Below are positions 34,828 to 42,805 of a DNA stretch of 64,000 nt, one piece after another. The notes beneath the pieces are model-generated. The model was not told the origin of the DNA. It did no database searches and saw only the letters and a list, made by a program, of their open reading frames with translations. Positions within the stretch are counted from its first letter, which is position 1. Every line of letters begins with the position of its first letter. Location: positions 1-64,000 of the forward strand of contig NZ_SMFL01000008.1 in assembly GCF_004349265.1 (NCBI RefSeq), in the 5' to 3' direction. Source of the DNA: Dyadobacter psychrotolerans (lineage in GTDB: Bacteria; Bacteroidota; Bacteroidia; Cytophagales; Spirosomataceae). A program made the translations under genes and the position numbers.

Positions 34828-35970
34828 TTAATATTTTGCGGGGATTGGATTTAATTTTTGAAAAAGATCATACTGAAAGGTATATGGTTGATTCCTATAA
34901 TCAAATTGTGAAATTTCCTTACCATATCGTTCCGTCATTGTCTCAAAACCTTCTGCAAACTGCCGATGAAAATCGAGGCCCTCTTCCGTAAGAATTTCCG
35001 GGTTATTCATGAGTTTAAGGTCTAAATAAAATTTGTTCATGTAGAAGCCGATGCGCCCCAAAGCCTCATACCTCATTATTTCAGAGAAATGCTGACTTTG
35101 AAATACATGATGCAGCGCATGTAATATGCAGGTGTAAGTAAATAAGCCATGAAATGCACCGTACGCACCTCGCATTTCACCAGGATTACTCGAATACTTT
35201 TTAAGCGGATGATCTTTTGGAACCTTTAAATATTTAGGTGTATCCAGGGTAAGTACATTGAAAATAATATGTCCGCATTGATGCGCAATATCATCAATGA
35301 AAAATACGGGCGTTTGAACCTTATTTTCGGTGTTGAAATATGCGGTACCATGATGCATAATTCCTGCAAATGAATTGTGATTGGGGCTACTAAATACTAC
35401 GAATTCTCTTGTAACTGTTTTTATTATAGTCCAGAAATCAGATAGTTCCTTTTGAAAGAAATCGGTTGCTAAAAACAAAGATTCTTCATTTTTGTTCAAA
35501 GTAATTTCAATTGATTCATGAAATTGAATATTGTCCTGATTTCCCAGCAAATCCGTTGGATGCAGACAAAGACGAATTTGACTGTTTTCTATGAAACGAT
35601 TAGGTATAAATTGTTCACTTAGATTAGTTACATCGATTGAAATAGTTTGATTAGGCTCTGTTCGTAAATATCCTAAATTGGGCAGGTTGATCATTCCAAA
35701 TCTATCGGCGGAGAGAGATATTATAGCAAGCCTTTTCTCAACAGGAATATAACCCACTACCGATTGAAGCAGGGGAATTTTATTCGTTTTGCTGATATCG
35801 GACAGGAAATAGCAAAATAATGAGGGATCTAAAAATGTAAAATCATCTTCGAAGTCGAGCTGTTCAAAAAGCTTTGGATCTTCTTTATGGAAAGCCATTC
35901 TTATTGTATCCGAAAGAGCACCGTTCGTGGCTCGTAAATGGGTAATTTTATACCATGATAATCGATCCAT
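34828..35970 (-). CDS. Putative peptide-modifying enzyme, HExxH-type hydroxylase-like (HQxxH variant)
   Basis: The 380-residue protein resembles the HExxH putative peptide modification proteins of RiPP clusters, now often named aKG-HExxH-type peptide beta-hydroxylases. The likely metal site is H230-Q231-x-x-H234 in DDIAHQCGHIIFNV. A downstream block GAYGAFHGLFTY supplies H274, as in the family, where an H-G-aromatic segment follows the motif. The usual Glu is Gln here. The N-terminal half shows no known domain. There is no signal peptide, so it acts in the cytoplasm on the precursor before export. Its ATG overlaps the stop of the CPBP gene by one base. The assignment rests on motif and context. 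Confidence 0.6.
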   Translation of the reverse strand: MDRLSWYKITHLRATNGALSDTIRMAFHKEDPKLFEQLDFEDDFTFLDPSLFCYFLSDISKTNKIPLLQSVVGYIPVEKRLAIISLSADRFGMINLPNLGYLRTEPNQTISIDVTNLSEQFIPNRFIENSQIRLCLHPTDLLGNQDNIQFHESIEITLNKNEESLFLATDFFQKELSDFWTIIKTVTREFVVFSSPNHNSFAGIMHHGTAYFNTENKVQTPVFFIDDIAHQCGHIIFNVLTLDTPKYLKVPKDHPLKKYSSNPGEMRGAYGAFHGLFTYTCILHALHHVFQSQHFSEIMRYEALGRIGFYMNKFYLDLKLMNNPEILTEEGLDFHRQFAEGFETMTERYGKEISQFDYRNQPYTFQYDLFQKLNPIPAKY

Positions 35971-36707
35971 TAATTTTGTCTGGAAAAGTTGCTTATAATT
36001 AGAATACCTATAAAATTAGACATGGAATGAAGAAAAATGGAAAGGATCACTCCATATTTTAATCTGGCATAGCTTAGAGTGATACCGGCAAGAATCTGTG
36101 GTAAAGTAAGTAAAGGAGTAAGCAACAAAGTCATTGTACTCCAGCGGTAATTCAGAATGTGAAAGAATGCAAAACAAAGAACGGATGTATAGAATATAAT
36201 TTTAGGGTAAGTGAACCAGAAATTTATTAATAGTAAATCAATGTTTTTAAACTTTTTCAAACAAAGAAAATGGATGCTACATATAATCAGAGTTATAGTT
36301 ACTTTTAGAATAATTAGTCTATTTTCGTTTAAATTGACATTAGTATTAAGAATGTATCCTAAGCCAAAAAAAGATAATGAACCAATCATTAGTGTCAAGT
36401 TCCATGATGAATACTTTAAACACAACCTCCATGCTACTTCTTCAAGAATAGGTGCCAATAAACATCCCATGATAATAATATATATCATCCCATTCTCAAT
36501 AATTAGGTCTTGAAAAGGTTTCTGACGTATTACTAAATTCAATGGCTTGAGAAAATAGAAAATAATTATAGTAAATATCATTCTTGCAATTTCTATTAGT
36601 ACAAAAAGCAAAAGAAATTTATATATAGATTCTGACTTCTTAAACTGGTCATTTATGACAACTCCATGCCTTAATAAAGAAAATATTTCGGTTGCAAAGG
36701 TTTTCAT
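35970..36707 (-). CDS. CPBP-family intramembrane metalloprotease
   Basis: The 245-residue integral membrane protein has about seven hydrophobic helices. It has the three CPBP (Rce1/Abi) motifs: E89-E90-x-x-x-R94 in ILEEVAWRL, F-x-x-x-H in FAFFHILNY, and the last His/Asn in FLHSMSNFIG. In peptide clusters such proteins serve as leader proteases or immunity factors. As the exporter already has a C39 protease, immunity or trimming after export seems more likely, by inference. It starts with ATG 36707 and its stop overlaps the next start. The gene is very AT-rich compared with its surroundings. Confidence 0.8.
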   Translation of the reverse strand: MKTFATEIFSLLRHGVVINDQFKKSESIYKFLLLFVLIEIARMIFTIIIFYFLKPLNLVIRQKPFQDLIIENGMIYIIIMGCLLAPILEEVAWRLCLKYSSWNLTLMIGSLSFFGLGYILNTNVNLNENRLIILKVTITLIICSIHFLCLKKFKNIDLLLINFWFTYPKIIFYTSVLCFAFFHILNYRWSTMTLLLTPLLTLPQILAGITLSYARLKYGVILSIFLHSMSNFIGILIISNFSRQN

Positions 36708-36883
36708 TAGGTAGTAACAAAAATGAAATAAATAACTATATTACAAAGAGACTGAACATGAAATAAATATAATATTATTCACAACCCATTCGTCATCCAA
36801 AAGAACACTTTATAAGCCTTTCTGAACAAAATGAAATACCAATATATGTGCGAGATAGATTTAATTTACATAGAATTACAACG

Positions 36884-36922
36884 TTTAGAATATGTCCAAT
36901 TTTAAGTTGGACATATTCTAAA
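36884..36922 (-). other. Perfect 16-bp hairpin between precursor and maturation genes
   Basis: TTTAGAATATGTCCAA (36884-36899) and TTGGACATATTCTAAA (36907-36922) are exact inverted repeats with a 7-base loop. It sits 31 bases downstream of the precursor stop codon. No T-run follows on the minus strand, so it is more likely an RNA stability or partial-termination element than a full terminator. The 36708-36883 remainder up to the CPBP gene shows no reading frame. Confidence 0.75.
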
Positions 36923-36953
36923 ACTATTTACTATAGTGAACGAAATTGTATAA

Positions 36954-37109
36954 TTAGTGTGTTGAATTATACCAGATAATAAAGTTAACTACATCTTCAC
37001 ACCATCCACAGTGGCAATCTGCTGCGTCACCACCTTTTATCGCTTCCAGACTCTCTTTAACCTGATCAGCCTTCTGAGCCTTCAACTCTTCCAATGATAA
37101 TCTCTGCAT
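36954..37109 (-). CDS. RiPP precursor peptide with double-glycine leader
   Basis: The 51-residue peptide has a 27-residue leader MQRLSLEELKAQKADQVKES...IKGG of the type known from Bacteroidota GG-leader natural product precursors (LxLEELK start, helical, L-x-x-IKGG end). It is followed by a 24-residue core starting DAADCHCGWCEDV, rich in aromatics, with three Cys (32, 34, 37), two Trp, two Asn and a terminal His. The GG fits cleavage by the C39 exporter of the same operon. The start is ATG 37109; a GTG 39 bases upstream would spoil the leader. It is first in the operon. The product is unknown, probably antimicrobial or signalling. Confidence 0.8.
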   Translation of the reverse strand: MQRLSLEELKAQKADQVKESLEAIKGGDAADCHCGWCEDVVNFIIWYNSTH

Positions 37110-37262
37110 TTTTATTAGATTAAGATAAGTAAAAACCAACCTTCCCACCTCCTGGCCAGGTATTGTTTCGAGCTGTGATGCAAAGCTGAAAAACTTTTTT
37201 TTGATCTTCTATTACTTTGGTAATAATCTCAGGCGAAGAACTAAATCTATTACAGGTGTAAT

Positions 37263-37294
37263 AATATATTTTATTTCAAAGAATAAAATATATT
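37263..37294 (-). promoter_or_regulatory. Perfect 13-bp inverted repeat upstream of the precursor gene
   Basis: AATATATTTTATT (37263-37275) and AATAAAATATATT (37282-37294) are exact inverted repeats around TCAAAG, 154 bases upstream of the precursor start in the AT-rich control region. A second small repeat, ATTAC-AGGT-GTAAT, lies at 37251-37264 or close to it. It may be an operator for the RiPP promoter or for the adjacent HTH gene. No consensus -7 box could be fixed here. Confidence 0.55.
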
Positions 37295-37419
37295 GATTTA
37301 TATATGTAACTTTATGTTAATCAATGTGTTATATATTTATGTATAAAATTCGACTTCAATCGGTTGAGCAGGTATTTTATATTGACAATTAATTAAGCTT
37401 AATTTGTTATGCAACGATA

Positions 37420-37726
37420 TGGAAGATTTTAGATTGGTAGAAGGGTATACAGTACTTTATTACTCAGAAGTAAATCACAAAACAAATCCGTTGCAGGATG
37501 ACAGCAGGAAGCATTACATACATACTACAAGAAAAGCGGATGCTCTCAGCCAGAGATCGCCGCAAGGTTAGAAGTCAGCCAATCGGCCATCCACAATTGG
37601 CTAAGCGGAAAAACTAAAATTCCTATGGAGTATTATCAAAGCATAGCTAAGCTTTGTGGGATTAAGCTAACTGAAATATTACCTGAAAGCTGGAAAATCA
37701 CTCTTGGGTATGAAAAAGATTTCTAG
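37420..37726 (+). pseudogene. Frameshifted HTH (Cro/C1-type) regulator
   Basis: From 37502 to the TAG at 37724-37726 one frame is open for 74 codons and encodes a clear Cro/C1-type helix-turn-helix (QPEIAARLEVSQSAIHNWLSG, then IAKLCGIKLTEIL). It has no start codon and an in-frame TGA precedes it (37499-37501). ATG 37420 opens a different frame (MEDFRLVEGYTVLYYSEV...) that runs 49 codons and overlaps. A single-base shift near 37500 would join the two into a ~102-residue regulator. It is divergent from the RiPP precursor and could have regulated it. A sequencing error is possible. Confidence 0.55.
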
Positions 37727-37748
37727 TTTTTTTATTAATGTTAAATAT

Positions 37749-37783
37749 AAAAAGGCCGCCTGAACAAATCTCAGACAGCCTTT
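37749..37783 (-). terminator. Intrinsic terminator of the dehydrogenase/cytochrome gene
   Basis: On the minus strand AAAGGCTGTCTGA pairs imperfectly with TCAGGCGGCCTTT around GATTTGT, followed by TTATATT. It lies 19 bases after the stop codon of the 37803 gene and mirrors the structure at 29617-29654. Confidence 0.7.
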
Positions 37784-37802
37784 AATACTAATTAATCGTC
37801 TC

Positions 37803-39755
37803 TTACTTCGCCAGAGAATTAATCCAGGCAGCAATTTTCATGGCTTCGGCTTTTGGTACCTGTGGCATAGCGGCCATTGGTGTTGCGTAATCAGGCCAGT
37901 TTTCCGGTTTTGGGTTGTATATCAAATCAACAATTTTCTCATTGGAATACTTGCGTTTGGCAACGTCGGCATAAGAAGGACCAACTACTTTTTTGTCGGC
38001 TGCATGGCATGCCAGACAAGTGTTTTTTGTAAGCAACGGTTTTACTTCTTCCCAAGTTGGTACTTTTGCAGCTGCTGTTTTTACAGGTGCTTTAGCAGGT
38101 GTTTTGCCTTTTCCATCTGGTGAAACGTGTTCTTTAACCGGAGCGGTTTCCACAGCAGCCTTCATGTTTCCTGAACGTGTCGTTTTCAGGTCAGATATTT
38201 TTAGCTTTTCTCCGTCAGGAATATTATTTAGCGTGTAATATGCGTCAGGGTGTACAAGCGACCATGAATTAGCCTCTGCACGAACACCTTCCAGCTGAAT
38301 TTTATGTACATAATACTGACGGATACCGTCGATTACCAGCCTTACTTTTTTACCATCTTCGGATACTTTCACACCTTTGATATTCAGGTTTTCTGTATTC
38401 ACCATCGGACTTCCGTAAACAGGGAAGTGTTTGTAGATGTAACTGCTTACTTTGTAAGAATCCAGGTCTTCTGCTGATTTACGATCAACAGGCATGGTAA
38501 ATTCAATTTCAAAACCATCAGGCATTGCTTTCACCGTGTACATTTCGAAAGGCATTTTACCATTCCAAACCAAACGCTGCAAGCCCTGATTTGCATCCCC
38601 GGCCGAACCCCAACCGCGGTTGGTTTCACCCACGAACATTGAGCCGTCTTTATCAAAAGCCATACGCAGCACACCCGACTGGAAACCGCTGCGGAAACCA
38701 ATGGAAGCACCCTGATATTCACCTTTTACTTTTTCAAGCACCACACGCATGATGTTACTTTGTCCCTGGTCACCTACGAAAACCTGACCGGCAAACGGGC
38801 CAAAGTCTCCTTTGGTATTATCCATGATCAGCTCGGAAGTTGAAACTCCGTGAACACCATACGGTAACCAAACGGCAGGAAGTCTTACTGCATCATACTT
38901 TTCTTTTAGCTGATACAGAAATTCAGGTTTTTCATCTACGATGTTTTCCGGTTTGATGGCCCGGTCCTGTGCATTTCTTTTCTGGCGGTTATCACGTTCA
39001 GCAAAAAATTGTTTTTCCGTCAGTTTCACGGGGGAATTTGGCAGGCTCGACCATTTTAATCCGGCCGGATGGCCCATGAAGTCTCCTTTTTTTACCTGAA
39101 AAATACCACCGGTTCCCATCCAGTCACCCTGGTTGTCGGTATAAAAAAGCTCTCCGTTCAGCATACTGATACCTGCAGGGGAGCGAACGCCGGTTGCGTA
39201 AGGTTCATATTTACCTTCATTGGTGATATGGAAAATCCATCCACGGCCCGGAACCCGGCTTTCGCCTCTCCACCATTCTTCATCCCCAAAAGCTACGTTT
39301 CCACTGACAAAAAAGCTGCCATCCGGTGCCAGTTTCGGGCCAAATGAATATTCGTGGTAGTGTCCGGACAATGGCCAGGCATAAACGGTTTCATAAACGT
39401 CCGCTTTTCCATCTCCGTTTTTATCGATCAGTTTGGTAAGTTCACCGCGCTGTGCACAGTAAAGCGCGCCATCTTTGTAGGCAAGCCCAAGAATTTCATG
39501 AAGACCTGTTGCGAACTTTCTGAAAAAAGGTGAACGGCTTGTCGGGTTATCCACGATCCAAACCTCACCGCGGCGTGTGGAAATGGCCAGCGAGCCATTT
39601 GGCATGGTTGTCAGTCCACCTACTTCCAGAATAATCCCTTCGGGAATTGACGGTGTTACGATTTTATAAAAATCCTCTTCTTTCGGAGACTCCTGCGCGC
39701 GAACGGCGGTTAGGGTTGTCAGGAGGATAAGTGCTATACGAGCAATTTTTTTCAT
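37803..39755 (-). CDS. Periplasmic PQQ-type sugar dehydrogenase (sorbosone-like) fused to cytochrome c
   Basis: The 650-residue protein has a signal peptide (first ~20 residues) and a six-bladed propeller of the glucose/sorbosone dehydrogenase type (IPEGIILEVGGLTTMPNGSLAIST, KNGDGKAD, GVRSPAGISMLNGELFYTDNQGDW, WLPYGVHGVSTSEL). A linker rich in Ala/Pro/Lys leads to a C-terminal cytochrome c domain with CLACH (about residues 579-583) and Met residues in TPMAAMPQ. It should oxidise a sugar or related alcohol and pass electrons to its own haem. PQQ dependence is inferred from the family. It starts with ATG 39755. Its 3' end is duplicated at 29668-29841, on the other side of the RiPP operon. Confidence 0.85.
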   Translation of the reverse strand: MKKIARIALILLTTLTAVRAQESPKEEDFYKIVTPSIPEGIILEVGGLTTMPNGSLAISTRRGEVWIVDNPTSRSPFFRKFATGLHEILGLAYKDGALYCAQRGELTKLIDKNGDGKADVYETVYAWPLSGHYHEYSFGPKLAPDGSFFVSGNVAFGDEEWWRGESRVPGRGWIFHITNEGKYEPYATGVRSPAGISMLNGELFYTDNQGDWMGTGGIFQVKKGDFMGHPAGLKWSSLPNSPVKLTEKQFFAERDNRQKRNAQDRAIKPENIVDEKPEFLYQLKEKYDAVRLPAVWLPYGVHGVSTSELIMDNTKGDFGPFAGQVFVGDQGQSNIMRVVLEKVKGEYQGASIGFRSGFQSGVLRMAFDKDGSMFVGETNRGWGSAGDANQGLQRLVWNGKMPFEMYTVKAMPDGFEIEFTMPVDRKSAEDLDSYKVSSYIYKHFPVYGSPMVNTENLNIKGVKVSEDGKKVRLVIDGIRQYYVHKIQLEGVRAEANSWSLVHPDAYYTLNNIPDGEKLKISDLKTTRSGNMKAAVETAPVKEHVSPDGKGKTPAKAPVKTAAAKVPTWEEVKPLLTKNTCLACHAADKKVVGPSYADVAKRKYSNEKIVDLIYNPKPENWPDYATPMAAMPQVPKAEAMKIAAWINSLAK

Positions 39756-39825
39756 GTTGTTTTTTAGCTTTCGGTTTTCAGCAATCGGCTTTCATGCGCA
39801 CTGCCGGAATCCATTGATTGGTTTA

Positions 39826-41676
39826 TCAGAATAGGATAGAATATTTTACTTCGCCATTGCTTACCGGAATCAGTAATTCCTGCTGTCCGTTTGCACTTCT
39901 GATCTCAGGTTTTACATTTTTATCAGCCAGCTGGATATAATACGATTTTCCATTAACCGAGTACAATCCGTCGGAAACCTTCTCGATGGAAGCGCCGTCG
40001 GCTACTCTTGCAACCAATCCTTTTGTTGGATTGCTTACTTTGATGATACGTTCGAAGTACTGATTATTTACAACAGAAATATAGTCTGTTACCGGTGATC
40101 CAAAAGCCAGATATTGGAAAGTAGGTACATCATTAGCATCTAACACATAACCCTTTGGACGGTAGCCGCTGCCGGTTGTGTCACTTTCCCATTTCGATTG
40201 TCCGTTGATTTTACCTAAAACCATGTCGTCACCCAATAGAGTTACACTTCCGCGCGGTCTTGACGAACCATCTCCGCGATCGTGCCACATAGGTGTTGCG
40301 TCCAAAAATTCACCACGCCAAACCTGAAAGATTGTTCCTTTATCCAGGTCGTAGGTGTAATGCAGGTTTGCAGGGCTTCCGACTGAAACGGCATGAACAA
40401 CGCGTGTTCTTTTTGCATCGTTATCCTTTTTGTAATCCATAAAACTGCGGGTGACTGTGTTTGTTCCTGCAGTGATCAGGATCGGATCTGTTCCGCCGCC
40501 GCCTGTTGAGGAGCTTACCGTGTTGTAGGCAACTTCTCTGAAGCCGGGTCCGGTAACCCAAAGTCCAAGCGCAGGTTTCAACCAGCCATCTCTTTTGTTA
40601 TTGAATATTTCAATTGTATGATCACCGGCTTTAAGTTCGACAGACCCGAAACGGTTATCAGCATTACCTTTGTATTCCTGAGCAATTACCTCCTTGCCGT
40701 CAACCTTCAGATAGGCATGGCCGGCAGCCTGTAAACGGAATTTGTATGTACCAGCATTTGGGACATTGTATTTTCCGTTGTAAACCAGCGAGTAATTATT
40801 ATTGTCCTTTAAAACTTCCCAGGTAAGTGCTGGAATTGTTCCGGATTGTGTTACTTTTTGTTTTGACAAATCTTCTTTTTCTGTCAAGCCGCCATAGTAA
40901 AGCTTGTAATTCAGGTCCGACAACGTTCCCGGCTTGCGGTCAAAATTATTAACCTTTATGTTTTTGATAGCCAAAGAACCGTGGTCACCCTGGAAACGAA
41001 GCGGGCCCATTGCCACATCTTCCGCAGTTAGGGAACCTCTCGTCGGTCCGCTTACTTCCACATTTTCATGAATAGTTACGCCATTCAGAACAACAGAAAG
41101 GAAAACCGCATTGGAAACTTTTTTACCATTTGCATCAAAACGAGGAGCCTGGTAAGAAATCTTGATGTTTTGCCAAAGACCCGGCGCTTTTGCTACATTA
41201 AAACGAGGTGCATATCCTTCATAGCCTTTTTCACCTTCCGGTTTCGAATCGTTCCAGCGTTCGTAAATTCCGCCGCAGTCACTGTACTGCGCTGTTTTTT
41301 TACCCCAGCTATCAAAAAGCTGCACTTCGTAATTTCCCTGTAAATAGATTCCTGAGTTGGATCCTTTCGCCAGCATAAAGTCAAGCTCGATATCCAGATC
41401 GCCATGTTTAAGATTGGAAATCAATTCAAACTGGTTTCCATATTTCCCTTTTTCATGGATACATGCCAAAACGCCCTTGCCGGGTGTGGTAGTCAGCACG
41501 TTTTCTTTAAAAATATCCACCTTTGCATCACCCACAATTTTCCAGTTGTCGGATTTGGTTGTAAATGCACTGAGGTCGTTAAGAGGGATGGCTTGCTGGG
41601 CAAACACCGACGGCGTCGCGAGGGCAGTCAGCCCCAGCATTAAAAATGATAATAAACGATGGTTAATTTTAAACAT
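39826..41676 (-). CDS. Secreted 3-keto-disaccharide hydrolase-domain (DUF1080) protein with PA14-like domain
   Basis: The ~616-residue protein has a signal peptide (cleavage near SVFAQ), an N-terminal DUF1080 jelly-roll (about residues 25-230; GVLACIHEKGKYGNQF, IELDFMLAKGSNSGIYLQG, GGIYERW), a PA14-like module (about 235-375; GTYKFRLQAAGHAYLKVDGKE) and a beta-rich C-terminus. DUF1080 proteins are lectin-like or cleave 3-keto-glycosides. The start is ATG 41676, preferred over an upstream TTG because it directly precedes the signal peptide. It follows the dehydrogenase gene's direction and lies 70 bases upstream of it. Joint action on oxidised sugars (dehydrogenase makes 3-keto sugar, hydrolase cleaves) is an attractive inference. 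Confidence 0.8.
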   Translation of the reverse strand: MFKINHRLLSFLMLGLTALATPSVFAQQAIPLNDLSAFTTKSDNWKIVGDAKVDIFKENVLTTTPGKGVLACIHEKGKYGNQFELISNLKHGDLDIELDFMLAKGSNSGIYLQGNYEVQLFDSWGKKTAQYSDCGGIYERWNDSKPEGEKGYEGYAPRFNVAKAPGLWQNIKISYQAPRFDANGKKVSNAVFLSVVLNGVTIHENVEVSGPTRGSLTAEDVAMGPLRFQGDHGSLAIKNIKVNNFDRKPGTLSDLNYKLYYGGLTEKEDLSKQKVTQSGTIPALTWEVLKDNNNYSLVYNGKYNVPNAGTYKFRLQAAGHAYLKVDGKEVIAQEYKGNADNRFGSVELKAGDHTIEIFNNKRDGWLKPALGLWVTGPGFREVAYNTVSSSTGGGGTDPILITAGTNTVTRSFMDYKKDNDAKRTRVVHAVSVGSPANLHYTYDLDKGTIFQVWRGEFLDATPMWHDRGDGSSRPRGSVTLLGDDMVLGKINGQSKWESDTTGSGYRPKGYVLDANDVPTFQYLAFGSPVTDYISVVNNQYFERIIKVSNPTKGLVARVADGASIEKVSDGLYSVNGKSYYIQLADKNVKPEIRSANGQQELLIPVSNGEVKYSILF

Positions 41677-41854
41677 ACTGTCTGCAAGCTTAGGTTTTAG
41701 ATTAAGGTGCCGTTCATGGCGGTGCAAATTACGGTATAAGATTTCGAATCTTATATTTAATTAGACGAGAATAACATTTGTTAATGCTTTTTACTTAATG
41801 TTGTGTTTTGATTTATTTCAATGAGTTATTAGACTAAACAGTTATTTTCCAAAA

Positions 41855-42619
41855 ATGAAAAAGTTAATCCTAACCGCGTTTGGCTTTGCAGCCGCTTTTG
41901 CTGCACATGCTCAACTACAACCTGCTAAACAAACACCCGAATCCAGCGAATTGTGGAACCCGGTTCCGCGTGTAGTAACACCAGGGAAGCCGAATCCGGC
42001 AGTTTCCGGTTTTACAGCACCTTCCGACGCCATTGTTTTATTTGACGGTAGAAATCTTGACAGCTGGGTTTCAGCAAAAGCGGGCAGTCCGGCTGCTCCC
42101 TGGACAGTCGGCGATGGCGCCATGACTGTTGCTCCGAAATCAGGTGATATACAAACAAAACAGTCTTTTGGTGACTACCAGCTGCATATCGAATGGCGTA
42201 CACCTGCGAAAGTAGAAGGTAACAGCCAGGGACGTGGGAACAGCGGTATTTTTATGCAGGGAATTTATGAATTGCAGGTTTTGGATAGTTATAATAACCC
42301 AACTTATTCAAACGGACAGGCCGGTTCTATCTACAAACAGACAATGCCGCTTGTAAATGCAACCGTAGGGCCAGGCGAATGGCAGGTTTATGATGTGGTT
42401 TATACCGCACCGCATTTTAACAAAGACGGGCAAATGGTTATTCCTCCGTACATCACCGTTATTCACAATGGTGTTTTGGTTCAAAATCATACGGCCATTC
42501 AGGGAACAACTCCTTATGTGGGTCAGCCAACAATCGAACCGCACGGACGCGGCCCGATCAAATTGCAGGATCACAACAATACAACCAGTTTTAGAAATAT
42601 CTGGATCAGGGAGTTGTAG
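41855..42619 (+). CDS. Secreted DUF1080 (3-keto-disaccharide hydrolase-domain) protein
   Basis: The 254-residue protein has a signal peptide (AAFAAHAQ) and a single DUF1080 domain: DAIVLFDGRNLDSWVS, FGDYQLHIEWRTP, GNSGIFMQGIYELQVLDSY, GSIYKQ, and the closing GPIKLQDH with FRNIWIREL. These blocks are the typical family set. It starts with ATG 41855, divergent from the larger DUF1080 gene, with a shared 178-base control region. A terminator lies at 42733. It belongs functionally with the 37.8-42.6 kb sugar-oxidation group. Confidence 0.88.
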   Translation: MKKLILTAFGFAAAFAAHAQLQPAKQTPESSELWNPVPRVVTPGKPNPAVSGFTAPSDAIVLFDGRNLDSWVSAKAGSPAAPWTVGDGAMTVAPKSGDIQTKQSFGDYQLHIEWRTPAKVEGNSQGRGNSGIFMQGIYELQVLDSYNNPTYSNGQAGSIYKQTMPLVNATVGPGEWQVYDVVYTAPHFNKDGQMVIPPYITVIHNGVLVQNHTAIQGTTPYVGQPTIEPHGRGPIKLQDHNNTTSFRNIWIREL

Positions 42620-42732
42620 AAAAAGGAGTTAAGAATTAAGAAGTTAAAAATGAAGAGTTGCAGAATCATTTAAGTTATTCTGTCACCTTTTAATTGATCT
42701 GTTTCTGCTGATTCGGGAATAATATTTGTTTA

Positions 42733-42775
42733 GACTTAAATGATGCTGGACATCATTTAAGTCTTTTTTATTTTT
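42733..42775 (+). terminator. Intrinsic terminator of the DUF1080 gene
   Basis: A perfect 13-bp stem GACTTAAATGATG/CATCATTTAAGTC with loop CTGGA is followed by TTTTTTATTTTT. It lies only 30 bases upstream of the next start codon (42806), so the next gene either has a promoter overlapping it or relies on readthrough. Confidence 0.9.
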
Positions 42776-42805
42776 CAAGAAGTATTTAAAGTAGCAAGAG
42801 GAGAT

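Noticed and set aside
29826-37726. Lanthipeptide or radical-SAM RiPP class
   Set aside because: No LanB/LanC/LanM, radical SAM, YcaO or MNIO gene is present in or next to the operon.
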